Shown piece after piece: positions 33,901 through 44,025 of a stretch of 64,000 nucleotides of DNA. Origin of the DNA: Aptenodytes patagonicus (Eukaryota; Chordata; Aves; Sphenisciformes; Spheniscidae). Position 1 is the stretch's first letter, and each line of letters begins with the position of its first letter. The stretch spans positions 1,054,001 through 1,118,000 of the forward strand of contig NC_134961.1 in assembly GCF_965638725.1 (NCBI RefSeq), given 5' to 3'. The translations under genes and the position numbers were made by a program. The notes beneath the pieces are model-generated. The model had not been told where the DNA came from and ran no database searches. It worked only from the letters and a program-made list of their open reading frames with translations.

Positions 33901-36900
33901 GAAGGTGCGTATTTCTTTTGGCAAACCCCGAGCGCCAGCCCTGGGCTGGATCAGACGGCAGCGGAGGGAAGTGAGCTGCCTGCTTTGAACAGCCACCATC
34001 ATTCACACGTTATTTTTAATAGCTCAGCAAGACAGAGTCCGCCCTGCCCAGGAGACTTGGCTCGAGCCCATCGCGCTCACAGCTTCGCCGAAACGCCGTT
34101 ATAGAAGCCGAAAGGTCTGGCAGGGGGAGAAGCGGGGGGCAGGCAGGGAGGGGAGCAGCGCCCGAGGCCGTCGGCAGATGGGCGCGGGATGAATTTGGGA
34201 GCGGAGACTGGTACCTTCCAGCCACGCCGAGTGGCACCCGGAGCAGGAGAGCGTCACGGGGGCCACTTGAGGGCTGGGAGCACTTTGCCCTGGCTCGCTT
34301 GCACGTGTAACCGCTGCGTTTATATTTATATATTGTGGTGTTGTATTTATAAGGTTGCCTGAAGGGACAGGGCACTGCTCGTACGCACAGAAAGCACCCA
34401 GGGGCCTGGGAACTCAGCACCCAGGCTCCGCGCAGGGGCAGCCAGTGGCAGGAGAGTCCTGGTGCAGTGCAGCGCCGGAGCACCGGCTCCCTAGGGTCGG
34501 TGCCTGGCGTTACCACCGCGCCCAAGCACAGGGACCGGAGGCCGTTGGCTTCCAGAGCCTGTGGGCACGCACGCGCCAGCGGCAGGAGAGGCGCAAGGAG
34601 CGGCAGAGCCCGCTGCAGCCGTCTCGCCCTGCTCTCCGCTGCATCCCTCCCCTCCCAAAGGCTTCCAGCCCCTTCTACAGTGAAGGACGGCAGCCGCCGA
34701 CAGCCAGAGCCCCCAAGCCACAGGAAACCTCTAATAAGAGGCTGTTTAAACTCGACGTCAAGGCTTAAGTCCTCTACTTATTTCCTAATCGCTGTTATTT
34801 GCTGAGCTGTGCGGATCCAGCCGCCCAGCCCTCACCCTTGGCAGGTCCTCGTCCCCGAAAGCCTTTCGCTCAGCTCCTGCGCGGCGGCGCAGAGCCCGGG
34901 AGCTCACAGCCCCGCTGCAGCCCTTACGCCCACAGGGCTCGGGATCGCTGCCCGCAGGCAGCCAGCCCCAGCAGCAGCGTGCCAGTGCACCGGGGGAGCT
35001 CGCCGGCTCCGGCAGGAGGGCAGGGGTCCCCTGTGCCGAACCCCACCAGGGCCGAGGAGGAGGCTGCCCGTTCCCCCTGCCCTCAGCCCATGCCGTCGCG
35101 TTGCCTCTCCCAAGCTGTGCCAGGGCTGGGACAGTTTGGGGCACCAAGCCCACCCACGGCAGGCAGCAGACACCCCGGTCAGGCAGGGCTGCCTGCACCA
35201 CGTCGCCCAGCACAACCGGGAGGGACAGTACCTGGGAGGCAGCTGGGCTGGCTCGGGGGTCAAAGATCCGCAGTTTCTTGTCCTGTTGAGATAAAAAGAA
35301 AACAGAGGAGGGTTAAGGACCCCGGGGCCAGCGGGATGTCAGGCCATATGAGGCGGAAGGCTGGAGCGAGCAGCCCCCCTTCTTCCTGCCCATCACTCTC
35401 CTGCCTGCAGTGCCTGCCCCTACGGATGGCTTGCACAGTGTCCTCCAGGTCCTGCCCCACATCACGGGCAGGGGCGCACCCCCAGGACCCCCACAGCCTC
35501 ACCAGGACCCCAACACCCTCAAAACTGCTCCCAGAGAAGGGGGGAGCTTCCAAAGTAGAGCCAGGGCTGGAGCCCGACCCTCGGACGCCATCCTGCCAGT
35601 GCTCCCCAGCACCCCACAAGCAGGGGAGCGAGCCCTCTCCTGCCCAGCACTCCACAGCCCAACGGGGCCTGGGATGCCCTTCGGAAAGGGCTGGCTGGGG
35701 CGCAGAGGCAGCATGGAGGTGCCCTGGTGCCAGCCTTGCTGTCAGGGTGCTATTTGGGGAGTGCACACCGTGCCGGCTAGACCCACATGGCACGGCACGG
35801 CAGTGCTGCAGGCCTTGGGGGGGGCCACACGGCACGGCTCGGGGGCTGACCCGCACCCCGGATGGCATGGCTTGGGGTTTTAGCCTCTGTGCTCAGCCTG
35901 CACACTTGGTATGGGGCTCCAACTGCTCTCTTAGCCTGCACACTCAGTCTGCACGCTTGGCCGGCCTCCATGCTCCATCTCGGTCCTACTCGCTCGCTCA
36001 GCCCGCATGCTTAGCCTCCACCCTCGGCACAGGGGGGCTGACTGCTCGCTCAGCCTGCAGGCTCGGTCTGCATGCTCAGCTGGGCTTGCACGCTCTGTCC
36101 TGCTCACCCGGCCTCTGTGCACGGCCTGGGGGCCTGGCAGCTTGCTTGGCCTGCATGCTTAGCCTCCACGCTGGGCCTGCACGCTTAGCACGGAGGCCCG
36201 CCTGCTCGCTCAGCCTGCACGCTCAGTCTGTGTGCTCAGCTGGCCTGCACGCTCGGCCTGGGCGCCTGCCCGCTCGCTTGGCCTGCCCGCTCGCTCGGCC
36301 TGCACGCTTGGCCTCCATGCAGGGCCTGCGCACAACCCGCGCGCTAGCGTGTCCGGCAGCGTGCGGGCAGCGAGCAGCAGGCGCCATCTAGTGCTCCCTT
36401 CCTCCCCTGCTCCGGCGCCGCTCGCTGACCCCATTTCTGCCCTTTTCTCCCCAAAACAGGATCACCACGTGCCCTCCAGGACCAGGGCGCAGCCGGCAGC
36501 CAGCCTGGCCGTGCCGTGCCGTAGGGAGGTCGCCCATGCGAGCCGCTCACCTTGCAGGAGGTGCCGAGGAGGCGGCCATCTCGCTTCCAGGCCAGGCTCT
36601 GCAGCTGGTCCCCGTGGGAGTCCAGGGCTGCGGGAGGAAAGCAGGGTCAGGACCGGGATCAAGCAGGGCTCCTCCCGCAGATGAGGCAGGCGTACGGGCA
36701 GGAGCCATCGCTCTCCCACCCGTGAGCACCGGAGCGCTTGCCAGGGGGAAATGATCTCGTCTCTCCGAAGGGCCGGCGGCAGCCAGAGCAGGGGCCAGGA
36801 CCCACCGGGATGCTGCCGTGTCCGTGCAGGGAGCATCCCCACGCCCCTGGCAGCTCAATCCGAAGGGCAGGAGCCCTGGGAAAGCCACAGGGCACTGACC

Positions 36901-39900
36901 CCCCCACGCTGCCACCCAGCCTCCTCTCCCCGTCGGGTTAGCTGAGATCTGGGCAAGGACGGTCAGCAACAGCCCACGGCACCCACGTCTACGCAGGCAC
37001 TGGGACGCGCAGGGAGAGGGACCTGTCACCCCAGGGGATCCCCAGCAAAGCTGCTACAGGCACCCTGGGCAGTACAGGAGCCTTTTACACCGCTACGAGC
37101 GTAGGGGAGCCTGTGCACACGCACAAGGGGCTGCGGCGCTCCCTGCCCAAAAAGCCACCCATGCTGCCTGTTTGGCGACACCGAGGTCTGGACTTGAGCC
37201 CGTTGCTTGAGCCCAGGCACCAGCACGGTGGAGATACGTGTCGCAGGCAGGAGCTGGCAGGCACGGCCATGCCTACCTGTCAGCGGCTGCTGCTGCCCCA
37301 CGTCCCAGACGGTGACTTGCTTCCCTGCGCCGCTGGCCAGGATGCCGTCCGCCGTGGGGTGGAACTGCAGCATGTCCACCGGCCCCCCCCCGGGCCCCAG
37401 GGTCAGCCCCGCGCCACCGGGCATGTCCTGGCCGCTCTCGGGCAGGCGCCACACCTTCACCTGCAGCCCCAGGGAGAGGTGGGTCAGTCCCCAGGCAGGC
37501 GAGCCGGCCCCGGCTGGATGCCGGCGGTGCTCGACCTGGGCTTGCTGCTTTTCCAGGCTTTGGTCCCTGAGGACACCAGGCGACCCCTCATCGCAGCTCG
37601 GTGGGATCAGAGCTGCGGGCAACCCAGGTGGGAGAGGGCTGATCCCTGGCTGACACCATCTGCCCTGTCCCCCACAGTCTGGGGACATCCCACACCACTC
37701 CCCAAGGCTGGCACCTTCCACCCCAGGCTCCTCTTATTCCCATCACTCTGGCTCCATCTCCTCCGGGCTCTACAGTGAATCGCAGAGACACGCCGGGGGA
37801 CACAGGGTGCCCTCTCGGGACCCCCGGCACCGAGCACTCACCGTCTTGTCAGCAGAGCCCGTAGCCAGCAGGAGCTGATCGAAGGGCGAGAAGTCAAAGT
37901 CCATCACCACATCTGGAAGGAGAGGGGCAGAGGTTCGTCCTCACCTTACCCCCGCAGACAGCGTGTCTGCCCACCTTTGCTCTTCCTCAGCCTCAGACCC
38001 TTTTCATACACACACATGTGCAGGCGGGTGCGGGCAGCCGGGGTCAGATCCAGCCCCACTGGGGCATTTTGGAGCTGCTCAGCTTTGCTGCGAGAGCCTG
38101 GGCCCCTCCCCGCTGTCGGTCAGGGTCTCGTACCCCTTCCTGGGGGGATGGGAGCCCTGAAGGGTAGCACCATGCAATTGCATAGAATCATAGAATCATA
38201 GAATCATTGAGGTTGGAAAAGACCTCTAAGATCATCGAGTCCAACCGTCAACCCAACACCACCATGTCCACTAAACCATGTCCCTAAGCGCCTCATCTAC
38301 ACGTCTTTTGAAAACCTCCAGGGATGGGGACTCCACCACTTCCCTGGGCAGCCTGTTCCAATGTTTCACCACTCTTTCAGTAAAGAAATTTTTCCTTACA
38401 TCCAATCTAAACCTCCCCTGGCGCAACTTGAGGCCATTTCCTCTCGTCCTATCACTTGTTACTTCATCTCCCTGTCTAACCCACCGCCACCCAGGTTTGG
38501 CTCTGATTTCAGGACAGACATCCCCAGGAGGCTCAGGGAGAAGCACGAACAGCACAAGGGCGTCTGTGCCGGCCCGGATGCCGGCGAGCGAGGCCGTGGC
38601 CAGCTGGGGCCATGCTGGTAACAAGGCTCCCTTTGTAACGCCCCGGCTCAGCGCGTCGGCGGCAGGGACGCTCCTCGCAGCTCCAGCGGCAGGGCCCTCC
38701 GGGAGAAAGGCTGGCACCACCAGCAGCAGCCCCTTGGATGCATTTGGCACGCTCAGGAAAGTAGGTCACTGTGTACTTTTCTGCTTCCAGGAGGCTGTGG
38801 AGAGACAGGCCCAGGAGGCGCGAAAAGCGAGCAGCTCACTCTGCTACATTTGCCCTGGGAGGAGAGAAAAATCCCTTCCCTGCTTTGGAGGCGTTGCTCT
38901 GACATGGCCAGCATCAAAGGGCTCATGCTAAATCTCATTAAGAAGCTGTTAATGATGCCGTGGCTCCCCGTGCACCCCTCCAGCGCTCCCCCGGGAGCAG
39001 CGGAGCTCGCCGGCCCGCTTGCGAGTGCGGTGCAGCAATCCACGCCCAGCCCTGCGCCGCTGGGGCAGGGACGGAGCCGGGCGGAGGCAGCACGGGCTGG
39101 GCACGCTGCGCAGTCCTGCAGCGGTGCCAAGGCACTGCACGCAGGAAGGCGACGCTGGGACCGGCTCCCATCTTGCTGCTCTGGTGCAATTTTTGGGAAA
39201 TGGGTGATCAGTGCCCCCCCATTTCGGCTGGCACTGCTGCTCCGAAACCGGGAGAGGGGTACCCTGAGCTCCCCACCACTCCTTCCCCGTGCCCGGGCAG
39301 GAGGCAGAGCCCTCCACCTCCGCGGCGTGTGCTCCTCTGCCAGTGGCTATGCTGCCAGCCGCCTCTTCCCATGCAGCACTGGCTCTACCCACATCAGAGC
39401 TGCTCAGGGCCACGTAGCTGCCGGTCCAGCCTGTTCCTCCCATCGCTGGAGCCGGGTACGCCCGCGGTGATGCCGTCCCCAGCTCCTCCGCCAGCCTGGC
39501 ACTGGGTGTACTGGGAACTTCAGGGCGTGCAATGAGTAACATGGCAAGGGTGTGCTAGAGGAAGAGCGTGAGCAAGAGCTACGTGTCCAGACCTCGCTGC
39601 AGCTCGAGAGATGAAGGGACGTGGATCAATTTGGCTCCTTAGCAGAAGCCCAGCCTGGCAGAGCCCCGCATGGTCAGCGTGGCTGCAGTCGGCTTGTGCC
39701 TCGCACACAAGTGAGACTTGTCAGGGTCACCCTGTCCATGGGTGATGGTCCCTGGGGACTCCAGCAGCTCCTCCAGCCCCTCGCCTGCGAGACAGCCCAA
39801 CATGGCATCCCGGACTGGGACTCAGCACCCGAGCCCCTTCGCACAGCCCATGCAGGGCCAAACACCTCCTGTGGAGGTGGTACCCGACTCCTTGGTGCCC

Positions 39901-42900
39901 CGGTGCAGAGCATGGCAGTGGCACGGGACAAGCCAGACCGGGGCCGGCAGACACCCAGCTCACCTGAGTGGCAGCAGAGCTGAGACACGGTCCTCTTGCC
40001 TCCATCCTCGCACTCCAGCGGCACGACGCCCAGCACACCTGCAGGAGAGGACACAGGAGCAGGTCACCAGCCACCCACCAGCCTGCCCATCACCCACAAG
40101 ATGCTCCCAGGACCCCCCCCAGCCTGGGACACAGCGTGGGGGGCACCCAGCTTTGCAATGCAAGCCAAGAGGTGTGGGACTGTCAGCACCTTTGGGGGAA
40201 TTCGGGGAAAGCCTCCTCCACTCGCCCTCGTGCCTCCTGGGGTCCGTGGGGCTGACCCAGCAACGAGCCCCGCAGGGACCACAGGGGCAAATCCATCCCA
40301 CCCCCCCAGCCGCGCTTGGCACACCTTCCCTTGTGCCTCACCTGCTGCCTCGGCATTGAATGCGATCCAGCGGCAGCTGGCCTTCACATGGTTCCCGCAG
40401 GACGAGACGGAGCCAGCCCGGATACCCCCGATCCAGGCCTGGGATGGAGAGGGAAAACCCATGTCAAGAGACGTCTCTGTTTCAGAGGAGCCCGACGCCG
40501 TGGCCAGATCACGGCTGGCGGGGAGACAACGAAGCATCGGCACAGCATCGCTAGAGACCCTCAGCCCCACCGGAGCTCCCACACCGATGGACCTGGCACT
40601 ACCTGGAGGCTGCCGACACCAACGGAGTCATGCCGGAGGCACTTTATAGGGCCCCGTCCTCTGGGAGGGCCGGGGCAACGTGGCTGCTCATGCTCCCTGC
40701 ATAAAAGCGCAGCCCCTCGCCGGGGCTGGGGGCTTTGGGGCCAGCTTTGCCAGGAACGGGAGACAGGAGCATCCCGGTTCCCAGCGCTGCCTCTCCCCAA
40801 AACTGTCCCAGCCCTGGGCTCTCCCACGGTGGGAAGGGCTCAGAGGACTTTGCGATAAACTGATCTCGGGGAATTTGGGATGGGACAAAGGCTCTCGGGC
40901 TGCAGAGGACCACAAGGTCAGGCCATGGTTGACCGAGGCAGATAAACACCTCCGGCAGCGTGCTTCCCGCATGGACAAGGAACTCCGTTACAGCTCCAAA
41001 ACCAAAATCCTGCTTTGCAGCGTTTCTCACTACTACCCCATGGCCAAGCACTGCACCCGTGGGGCACTGGGACACCCTGCGTCAGCCGGACCCGCTCCAG
41101 GTGACACAGACACCCGGCCTCAAGTGGCCACCAGGACCAGGAGCTCCCGGGCACACCCAGGGCCAAGTCCAACCCTCGAGCAAAGGCGGGTGTTTTACAG
41201 CTGCCACCGTGCCTGCACGCCCGCCCGGGGGCCACTGGCATCGCAGAGAGCTGCAGCAGGTGGCCGGAGCGGTGGATACCCTGCAAGCAGGGCAGAGCCC
41301 TTTGCAGGGAAGGGAGCTGCGTACGCAGCCCCAAAAGGACTGAGCCCCGGGTTTCCTCTCCTTGCACGGCTTCCTTTTGAGGTCTGACAGAGAGCAGCAG
41401 TTCCTGCAGCACTTCCTCTGGTCCTTGTCACAGCAGCCTGCTCGGTGGCAGACCTGTTAACCCTTCCCCTGCTGAAGGGAGATTCCTCTCCCCGCACCCA
41501 GCAGGGGGGGCCGGGGGCTGCAGCGGGGATGGGGAACGGGTCTGGAGCGTGACCAAGACCCAGGAGGAAGGGTCCCACAATCTGCGCCCCGTCATCCTGC
41601 ACTGGTCCCCCAGTGAGGGGGTCACTAGCCACATCGAGCCCCCAGCATCCAGGGCTACCACGCAGGACCCCTGCAGCGAGGTTTCGCAGAGGGACTGCTG
41701 AGCTGGTCCATCCCGGCTCCGCAACGTCCCCGCACACAGGCGGGAGCCCTTGGGGAAGCGATCCCTCCCGCAGCGGGCCAGGGAGTCTGGTAAAGCATAT
41801 GGTACCATCCTGGCTACGTCCCTAAAACAAACCGCAAGCTTTCAGGGCGCCTCTGCCAGAAGAGCCCTGCAGACGCTGCCTGAAGGGAAGAAGCGACTCA
41901 GATGTGATCCTTCATGTTTACACCACGCCTCCTGATCTGGCCAAGTCAAGTGTCTGCCTTCACCTCTGTAAACAAGCTGCTCTGCTCGGCCAGGGACACG
42001 AACAGCGTTTCCCGCTGTGACACCCGAGATGGGTTCGGAGACGAGACGTCCATCTCCCACCTCCTGCCCTGCAGAGCTGGGTGACGTGGCTTCGCTTCCC
42101 AGGGACACGTTTCACGCCTGGATGGGAAATGCCTCTCGGAAAGGCCACCTCCCGTGTGCCGAGGCTGGTGCGGGCTGCCGGAGGCAGAGCAGACGCCTCC
42201 CCGCACACCAGGGCGAGAGCACGCCATCCCTCGGCATCCCACAGAGCTCCCCCACTGTGAGAACCGACACCAGGGTAGTGGTGACAGGGATGTCCTCGCC
42301 TAGAGGATGCCATAACCCCCCCATGGCCAGGCAGCCCAGCATCCACACCGCACAGATGCACACGCTCCCTGGGCCGGCCGTTGGCAGCAGCTCATCTGCA
42401 CCCTGAGGTTCGCAGCCAAAGGCTTGGCTGGCTGCGATTTCGGTGACCTGCCACCTGCTCTGCAGATGCACTGCGGCTGGCACGCCACGGGGATGGTGGG
42501 ATGCTCGAGGCTGGGCACAATGGTGGGGGCCACAGTGTCCCCTCCTACAATTGAAGCTCAGGGGGATGTTTCGGGTGCTCGCCGGGTCTGCAGAGGTGTG
42601 CGAGTGCAGGGCAGGCCAGCTGGGCGCAAGGACAGCTTGGCCGGGAAATTACAGGGAAGGAGAGCGCCGAAGTCCAAAGGCTGGGAGACGAATGTTTTGG
42701 TGGCCCCGGGGGCCCCCAAATTCTTTTCAAAGGCAGCAAGACGCAATGATTTTTAGCAGCATCACCCATCCAGCTTGAGCCCTCCACTTCTGGCCACATG
42801 GCCTACACCGAAGGGTACCAGCTTCCTGCACCTGCGTGCCACCCTGGCATGACTGGCAACCAGAGCAGCCTGCGCCATGCAACTGGTCCACGGCGTCCCT

Positions 42901-44025
42901 TCCCCACGTGGGACCGTCGCCGGCAGGGACCCTGTTCCAGCCATGCCAGCTCCCCTCTGCCCCACGGGCTGGGAGCCACCCGGGCAGGATCCCACCACCC
43001 GCTTCCACCGTGGCAGAGCAGCAGCAGCCTCGCTCACGGCCACGGTGCTGCGGGGATGGCGGGCAAAGGGTGTCCGGCTCAGGGAGCCCCCAGAAGGGCT
43101 ACGTGTCCTGATAACGCTCCCCAATGCGGCTCACCCGGCACAACCCACCCCCGACCCAGTATCTCTTCATGAGCCGAGACGGATCACGACGCTCGGCACG
43201 GTTGGGCCTGGTTATTCGTGGGGCAGAGGCTGGAGCTGGGCACCGCGTGGCTCCGTGCTGCCTGGTGAGACCCACCGGCCCTGCCCGGCCTCGGCGGTGC
43301 TGAGCTCCGCAGCTCGCGGGCAGGGTGACAGAGCTCAGCACCGTCCCGCGGGGCCCCAGCGCTTCCTCTTTGCCTGCGGAAGCGGGGTGGCAGAAGTGGG
43401 GCCCAGCATTTCACGCTCGGGGTGCACGCCGGGCCGAGCGCAGGCGAGGTACCAAGCTGAGCCGGGACGGCAGGCAGCGCGAACCGGAGGCCAACGGCCT
43501 GTGCCAGCCGTGCCCGGCCAGGGTCTCACGGCAGGAGGGGCGCAGCCCGGCTCCCTGCCACCACGGGACGGGTACCCCAAGCCAGCGGCACCGGCTGCAC
43601 CGGAGCAGCTCCCGGCCGGGGGCGGAGGCGGGGGGGAGAGGGCTGGGGTTCCCCGCCGGTACCCGGCTGCAAAGCGCCCCGTGGCAGGGAGCCTCGGCGG
43701 ACGCCGGGGCGGGAAGCGGTGGGTGCCAAGGAGGGGCCGCCCGGGCGACACTGCCGCACCGCGGCCGGGCACCGGGCGGGGGACCCGGGCACGGCCCCGC
43801 CATACCGGCGGTGCCGCAGCAGCGGGACCCGGAGCCGCGCCCTGCCGGGGCCGCCCCGCCCCGCCCCTGCCCGCCGGGAGCCCCGGCCCCGCCGCCACCG
43901 CCCCCGCACCTCCCCCTCCCCCTTCCCGGTACCACGGATGGCGGGGGGCGTCCCGCGGCGCTCACCTCCCTGCGGGGCAGCCGGGCCTCGGTGTGCCGGA
44001 ACTTGGACGCCTTGAAGCGGTTCAT
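4222..44025 (-). CDS. CORO7: CORO7, coronin 7 (double beta-propeller Golgi-trafficking coronin)
   Basis: Coronin 7 is a tandem WD40 coronin of the Golgi and cytosol, needed for Golgi structure and export. Twenty-eight coding exons join in phase to 2772 nt, 923 aa (human 925): 44025-43966, 40438-40342, 40038-39964, 37912-37842, 37460-37277, 36627-36551, 35282-35232, 26271-26185, 25948-25866, 8986-8932, 8579-8522, 8408-8263, 7457-7362, 7275-7153, 7022-6890, 6796-6621, 6543-6435, 6334-6248, 6132-5990, 5903-5799, 5655-5570, 5487-5346, 5232-5143, 5042-4926, 4845-4710, 4590-4499, 4404-4318, 4227-4222. Start [15 protein letters not shown] is the family start. Propeller 1 covers about residues 10-390, then a Ser/Thr-rich linker (about 400-466), then propeller 2 (about 470-850). 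The acidic end [11 protein letters not shown] matches human. The last exon is just GAC TAG. VASN lies antisense inside intron 9. All introns are GT-AG. Confidence 0.96.
5692..5768. repeat. Perfect 37-bp inverted repeat (hairpin) in CORO7 intron 20
   Basis: Arms 5692-5728 and 5732-5768 are exact reverse complements, separated by only three bases (GAA). Each arm starts GAGCTGGGGGTGCGGGCAGG and ends with a run of ten G (or C on the return). It occupies 77 of the 143 bases of the intron between CORO7 exons 20 and 21. The pre-mRNA could form a very stable stem. Confidence 0.95.
7720..8110. repeat. CAGCACCCAG-type minisatellite in CORO7 intron 12
   Basis: Roughly 390 bases of degenerate tandem CAGCACCCAG(N) units, such as GCACCCAGCATTCAGGATCT and GCACCCAGCCTCCAGC. 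Spacing is irregular at about 15-30 bases. It fills most of the intron between exons 12 and 13. No gene is seen in it. Confidence 0.85.
8632..8930. repeat. CTGCACC minisatellite with a 90-bp higher-order unit, CORO7 intron 10
   Basis: Tandem CCTGCACCC/CACTGCACCC units of about 10 bases. A longer unit is also visible: the segment starting CTACACCCCCCTGCACCATT at 8655 recurs at 8745 with one change, a 90-base period. The array fills almost the whole 352-base intron between exons 10 and 11. It is not CRISPR, since there are no unique spacers and this is a eukaryotic intron. Confidence 0.85.
9585..9730. repeat. Short minisatellite, about 37-bp unit
   Basis: About four degenerate copies of a GGTGCTCGGTGGCCAGAGGG-like unit are visible, for example starting near 9593, 9628, 9665 and 9702. 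It lies in CORO7 intron 9, upstream of the VASN promoter. Confidence 0.7.
10380..10910. repeat. GGGGTCCCGGGGGTCCC minisatellite upstream of VASN
   Basis: Tandem GGTGCCAGGG and GGGGTCCCGGGGGTCCCTG-type units. The most regular part is 10730-10860, where a block of roughly 43 bases (…GTCCCTGTGACCGGGGGGCTC…) recurs. Translation in one frame mimics collagen Gly-Pro-Pro, but there is no exon structure. It ends about 70 bases before the VASN CCAAT box. Confidence 0.8.
10982..11148 (+). promoter_or_regulatory. VASN: VASN promoter and 5' UTR exon 1
   Basis: A CCAAT box (10982-10986), a GC box-like CCGCCCCCC (11011-11019) and a TATA-like TTTTAAA (11025-11031) are spaced as in a core promoter. Transcription would start around 11055-11060. 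The transcribed part ends at CTCCG followed by a GTGAGT donor at 11149, in phase with nothing, as fits a non-coding exon. The matching acceptor is at 16211-16212, 10 bases before the VASN ATG. Human VASN likewise has a non-coding first exon. The link between this exon and VASN is inferred. Confidence 0.65.
11097..11105 (+). promoter_or_regulatory. Two-codon upstream ORF (Met-Asp-stop) in optimal Kozak context
   Basis: GCCGCCATGG is a perfect Kozak consensus, yet the frame reads ATG GAC TGA and stops. It lies in the inferred VASN 5' UTR exon, so scanning ribosomes should initiate here and must re-initiate to make vasorin. A role in restraining translation is inference. Confidence 0.55.
11149..16212 (+). 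other. VASN: Inferred VASN intron 1
   Basis: About 5.1 kb between the GTGAGT donor after the 5' UTR exon and the CCCGCAG acceptor before the coding exon. Mostly GC-rich and without recognisable genes or transposons. Short AT-rich patches (about 13510-13545, 13960-13975, 15125-15155) contain TAATTA/AATTAAA cores and may be regulatory. Confidence 0.55.
16223..18244 (+). CDS. VASN: VASN, vasorin (type I membrane LRR/EGF/FN3 protein)
   Basis: Vasorin is a cell-surface glycoprotein that binds TGF-beta and dampens its signalling, notably in vascular smooth muscle. It can be shed as a soluble form. One uninterrupted coding exon of 673 aa, the human length as remembered. Signal peptide about 1-20 (LILCTLLLL core). 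LRR N-cap CPAGCQC from residue 21, then about ten leucine-rich repeats ([22 protein letters not shown] and so on) and an LRR C-cap with [13 protein letters not shown] Thr/Pro-rich, mucin-like stretch follows, with a run of eight Thr. Then an EGF-like module about 415-447 (CLNGGTC…[12 protein letters not shown]), an FN3 domain about 458-553, a transmembrane helix about 574-596 and a short tail. The start follows an AG acceptor by 10 bases. It lies antisense within CORO7 intron 9, as in human. Confidence 0.97.
   Translation: MNQLILCTLLLLAPGELAGACPAGCQCHDPKTILCAARRGHTVPQGLPPNTLSLYVFENGITMLSEDSFAGLPALQLLDLSQNKITSIQKNIFQPLTELVNLDLSSNQLQEITNETFHGLRLLERLYLQRNRIQHIHAAAFDTLENLLELKLQHNQLWAVPPLDLPNLLLLDISWNKIPAIAPGAFHAVNIESLKIAGLGLTSLNEELFQAQNNLHELDVSDNLLERVPAVLRRLGSLTKLSLAGNARISQLPAEDFHNLHNLQELDISNLNINTIPRDFSSFFPRLRAVTAAGNPFNCICQMSWLVQWVNASSVVLRRPEETRCHFPPKNSGKLLHHLQYADFGCPTTTTTTTTPTTPRTTTLPPPAPLPTSSRPAPQPSTAAPTPGARAPQGSSTPVPFSGPPAPSSPPPPICPPRTCLNGGTCHLGAQNHLECLCPEGFAGAYCQVEVRGTTPSPATQAPPPSRRISIAQVSSTSLKVDLQNYIQSRAQLKGIRLSYRNLSGPDKRPVMLRLPASLSEYTVRALKPNCTYRVCIGPLGEKVSKEEHCAEAQTLPLSHQQHSPVTQSKDSNLTLMIVPALAAVLLLVVVVTAGTYYRRHHRAKAHAGTGVDAGPLELEGVKACLENGDLSSHSRKVPEAAMLSGGSECEVPLMQSHYPSNNNTPGLKPSYF
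18245..18935 (+). other. VASN: VASN 3' UTR with a 33-base poly(A) tract
   Basis: An AT-richer sequence follows the stop, contrasting with the GC-rich surroundings. It contains a pure run of 33 A at 18871-18903, followed within five bases by a variant polyadenylation signal. The genomic A run could cause internal priming in oligo-dT cDNA libraries. Confidence 0.7.
18908..18913 (+). promoter_or_regulatory. VASN: VASN polyadenylation signal ATTAAA
   Basis: ATTAAA, with AATAAG a few bases on, lies about 665 bases after the VASN stop, at the point where AT-rich UTR sequence gives way to GC-rich intron. Confidence 0.55.
20035..20125. other. AT-rich island in GC-rich intron, candidate conserved element
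   Basis: About 90 bases of low-GC sequence (TTTTTCAAATTAACATCCC, GTAAATATTTTCACTGC, TTTGTATATTTTCCAG) sit inside strongly GC-rich intron. The frames through it are short and no splice sites fit. It resembles a non-coding regulatory element, but conservation cannot be tested here. Confidence 0.35.
26272..35231. other. CORO7 intron 7
   Basis: A 9.0 kb intron between exons 7 and 8. I see no exon, RNA gene or recognisable transposon. It holds scattered homopolymers and several AT-rich patches in GC-rich context (about 30770, 31445-31475, 31935-32010, 34315-34350). One includes a perfect MEF2/TATA-like motif. Confidence 0.6.
30769..30778 (+). promoter_or_regulatory. MEF2 / TATA-like motif CTATAAATAG
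   Basis: CTATAAATAG matches the MEF2 consensus YTA(A/T)4TAR exactly and also contains a TATAAA box. It lies in CORO7 intron 7, about 4.5 kb from the nearest exon, and is preceded by an AT-rich GAGGAAATATAAAC stretch at about 30700. It could be an enhancer site or a core promoter of an unannotated + strand transcript. Function is inferred. Confidence 0.35.
35880..36340. repeat. CTCAGCCTGCACGCT minisatellite in CORO7 intron 6
   Basis: About 460 bases of degenerate tandem units of the type GCTCAGCCTGCACGCTTGGC and GCTCGCTCAGCCTGCACGCT. Spacing is about 15-25 bases, with a longer, irregular super-unit of roughly 100 bases. It fills a third of the intron between exons 6 and 7. Confidence 0.85.
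38181..38466 (-). mobile_element. CR1 LINE fragment, 3' end, minus strand (CORO7 intron 3)
   Basis: Starts with CATAGAATCATAGAATCATAG, the reverse of the CR1 3' repeat ATTCTATG, then reads back through the CR1 3' UTR (GGTTGGAAAAGACCTCTAAG). It continues into the end of the reverse-transcriptase frame, where the minus strand encodes [19 protein letters not shown] and ends in EALRDMV. Similarity to the other CR1 copy at 45.4-46.1 kb stops near 38466, so it is 5'-truncated to about 285 bases. It is transcribed in sense with CORO7 inside the intron. Confidence 0.93.
40439..43965. other. CORO7 intron 1
   Basis: A 3.5 kb first intron. GC content rises strongly over its last 600 bases, towards exon 1, as part of the promoter CpG island. 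I recognise no exon, RNA gene or transposon in it. Confidence 0.6.
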
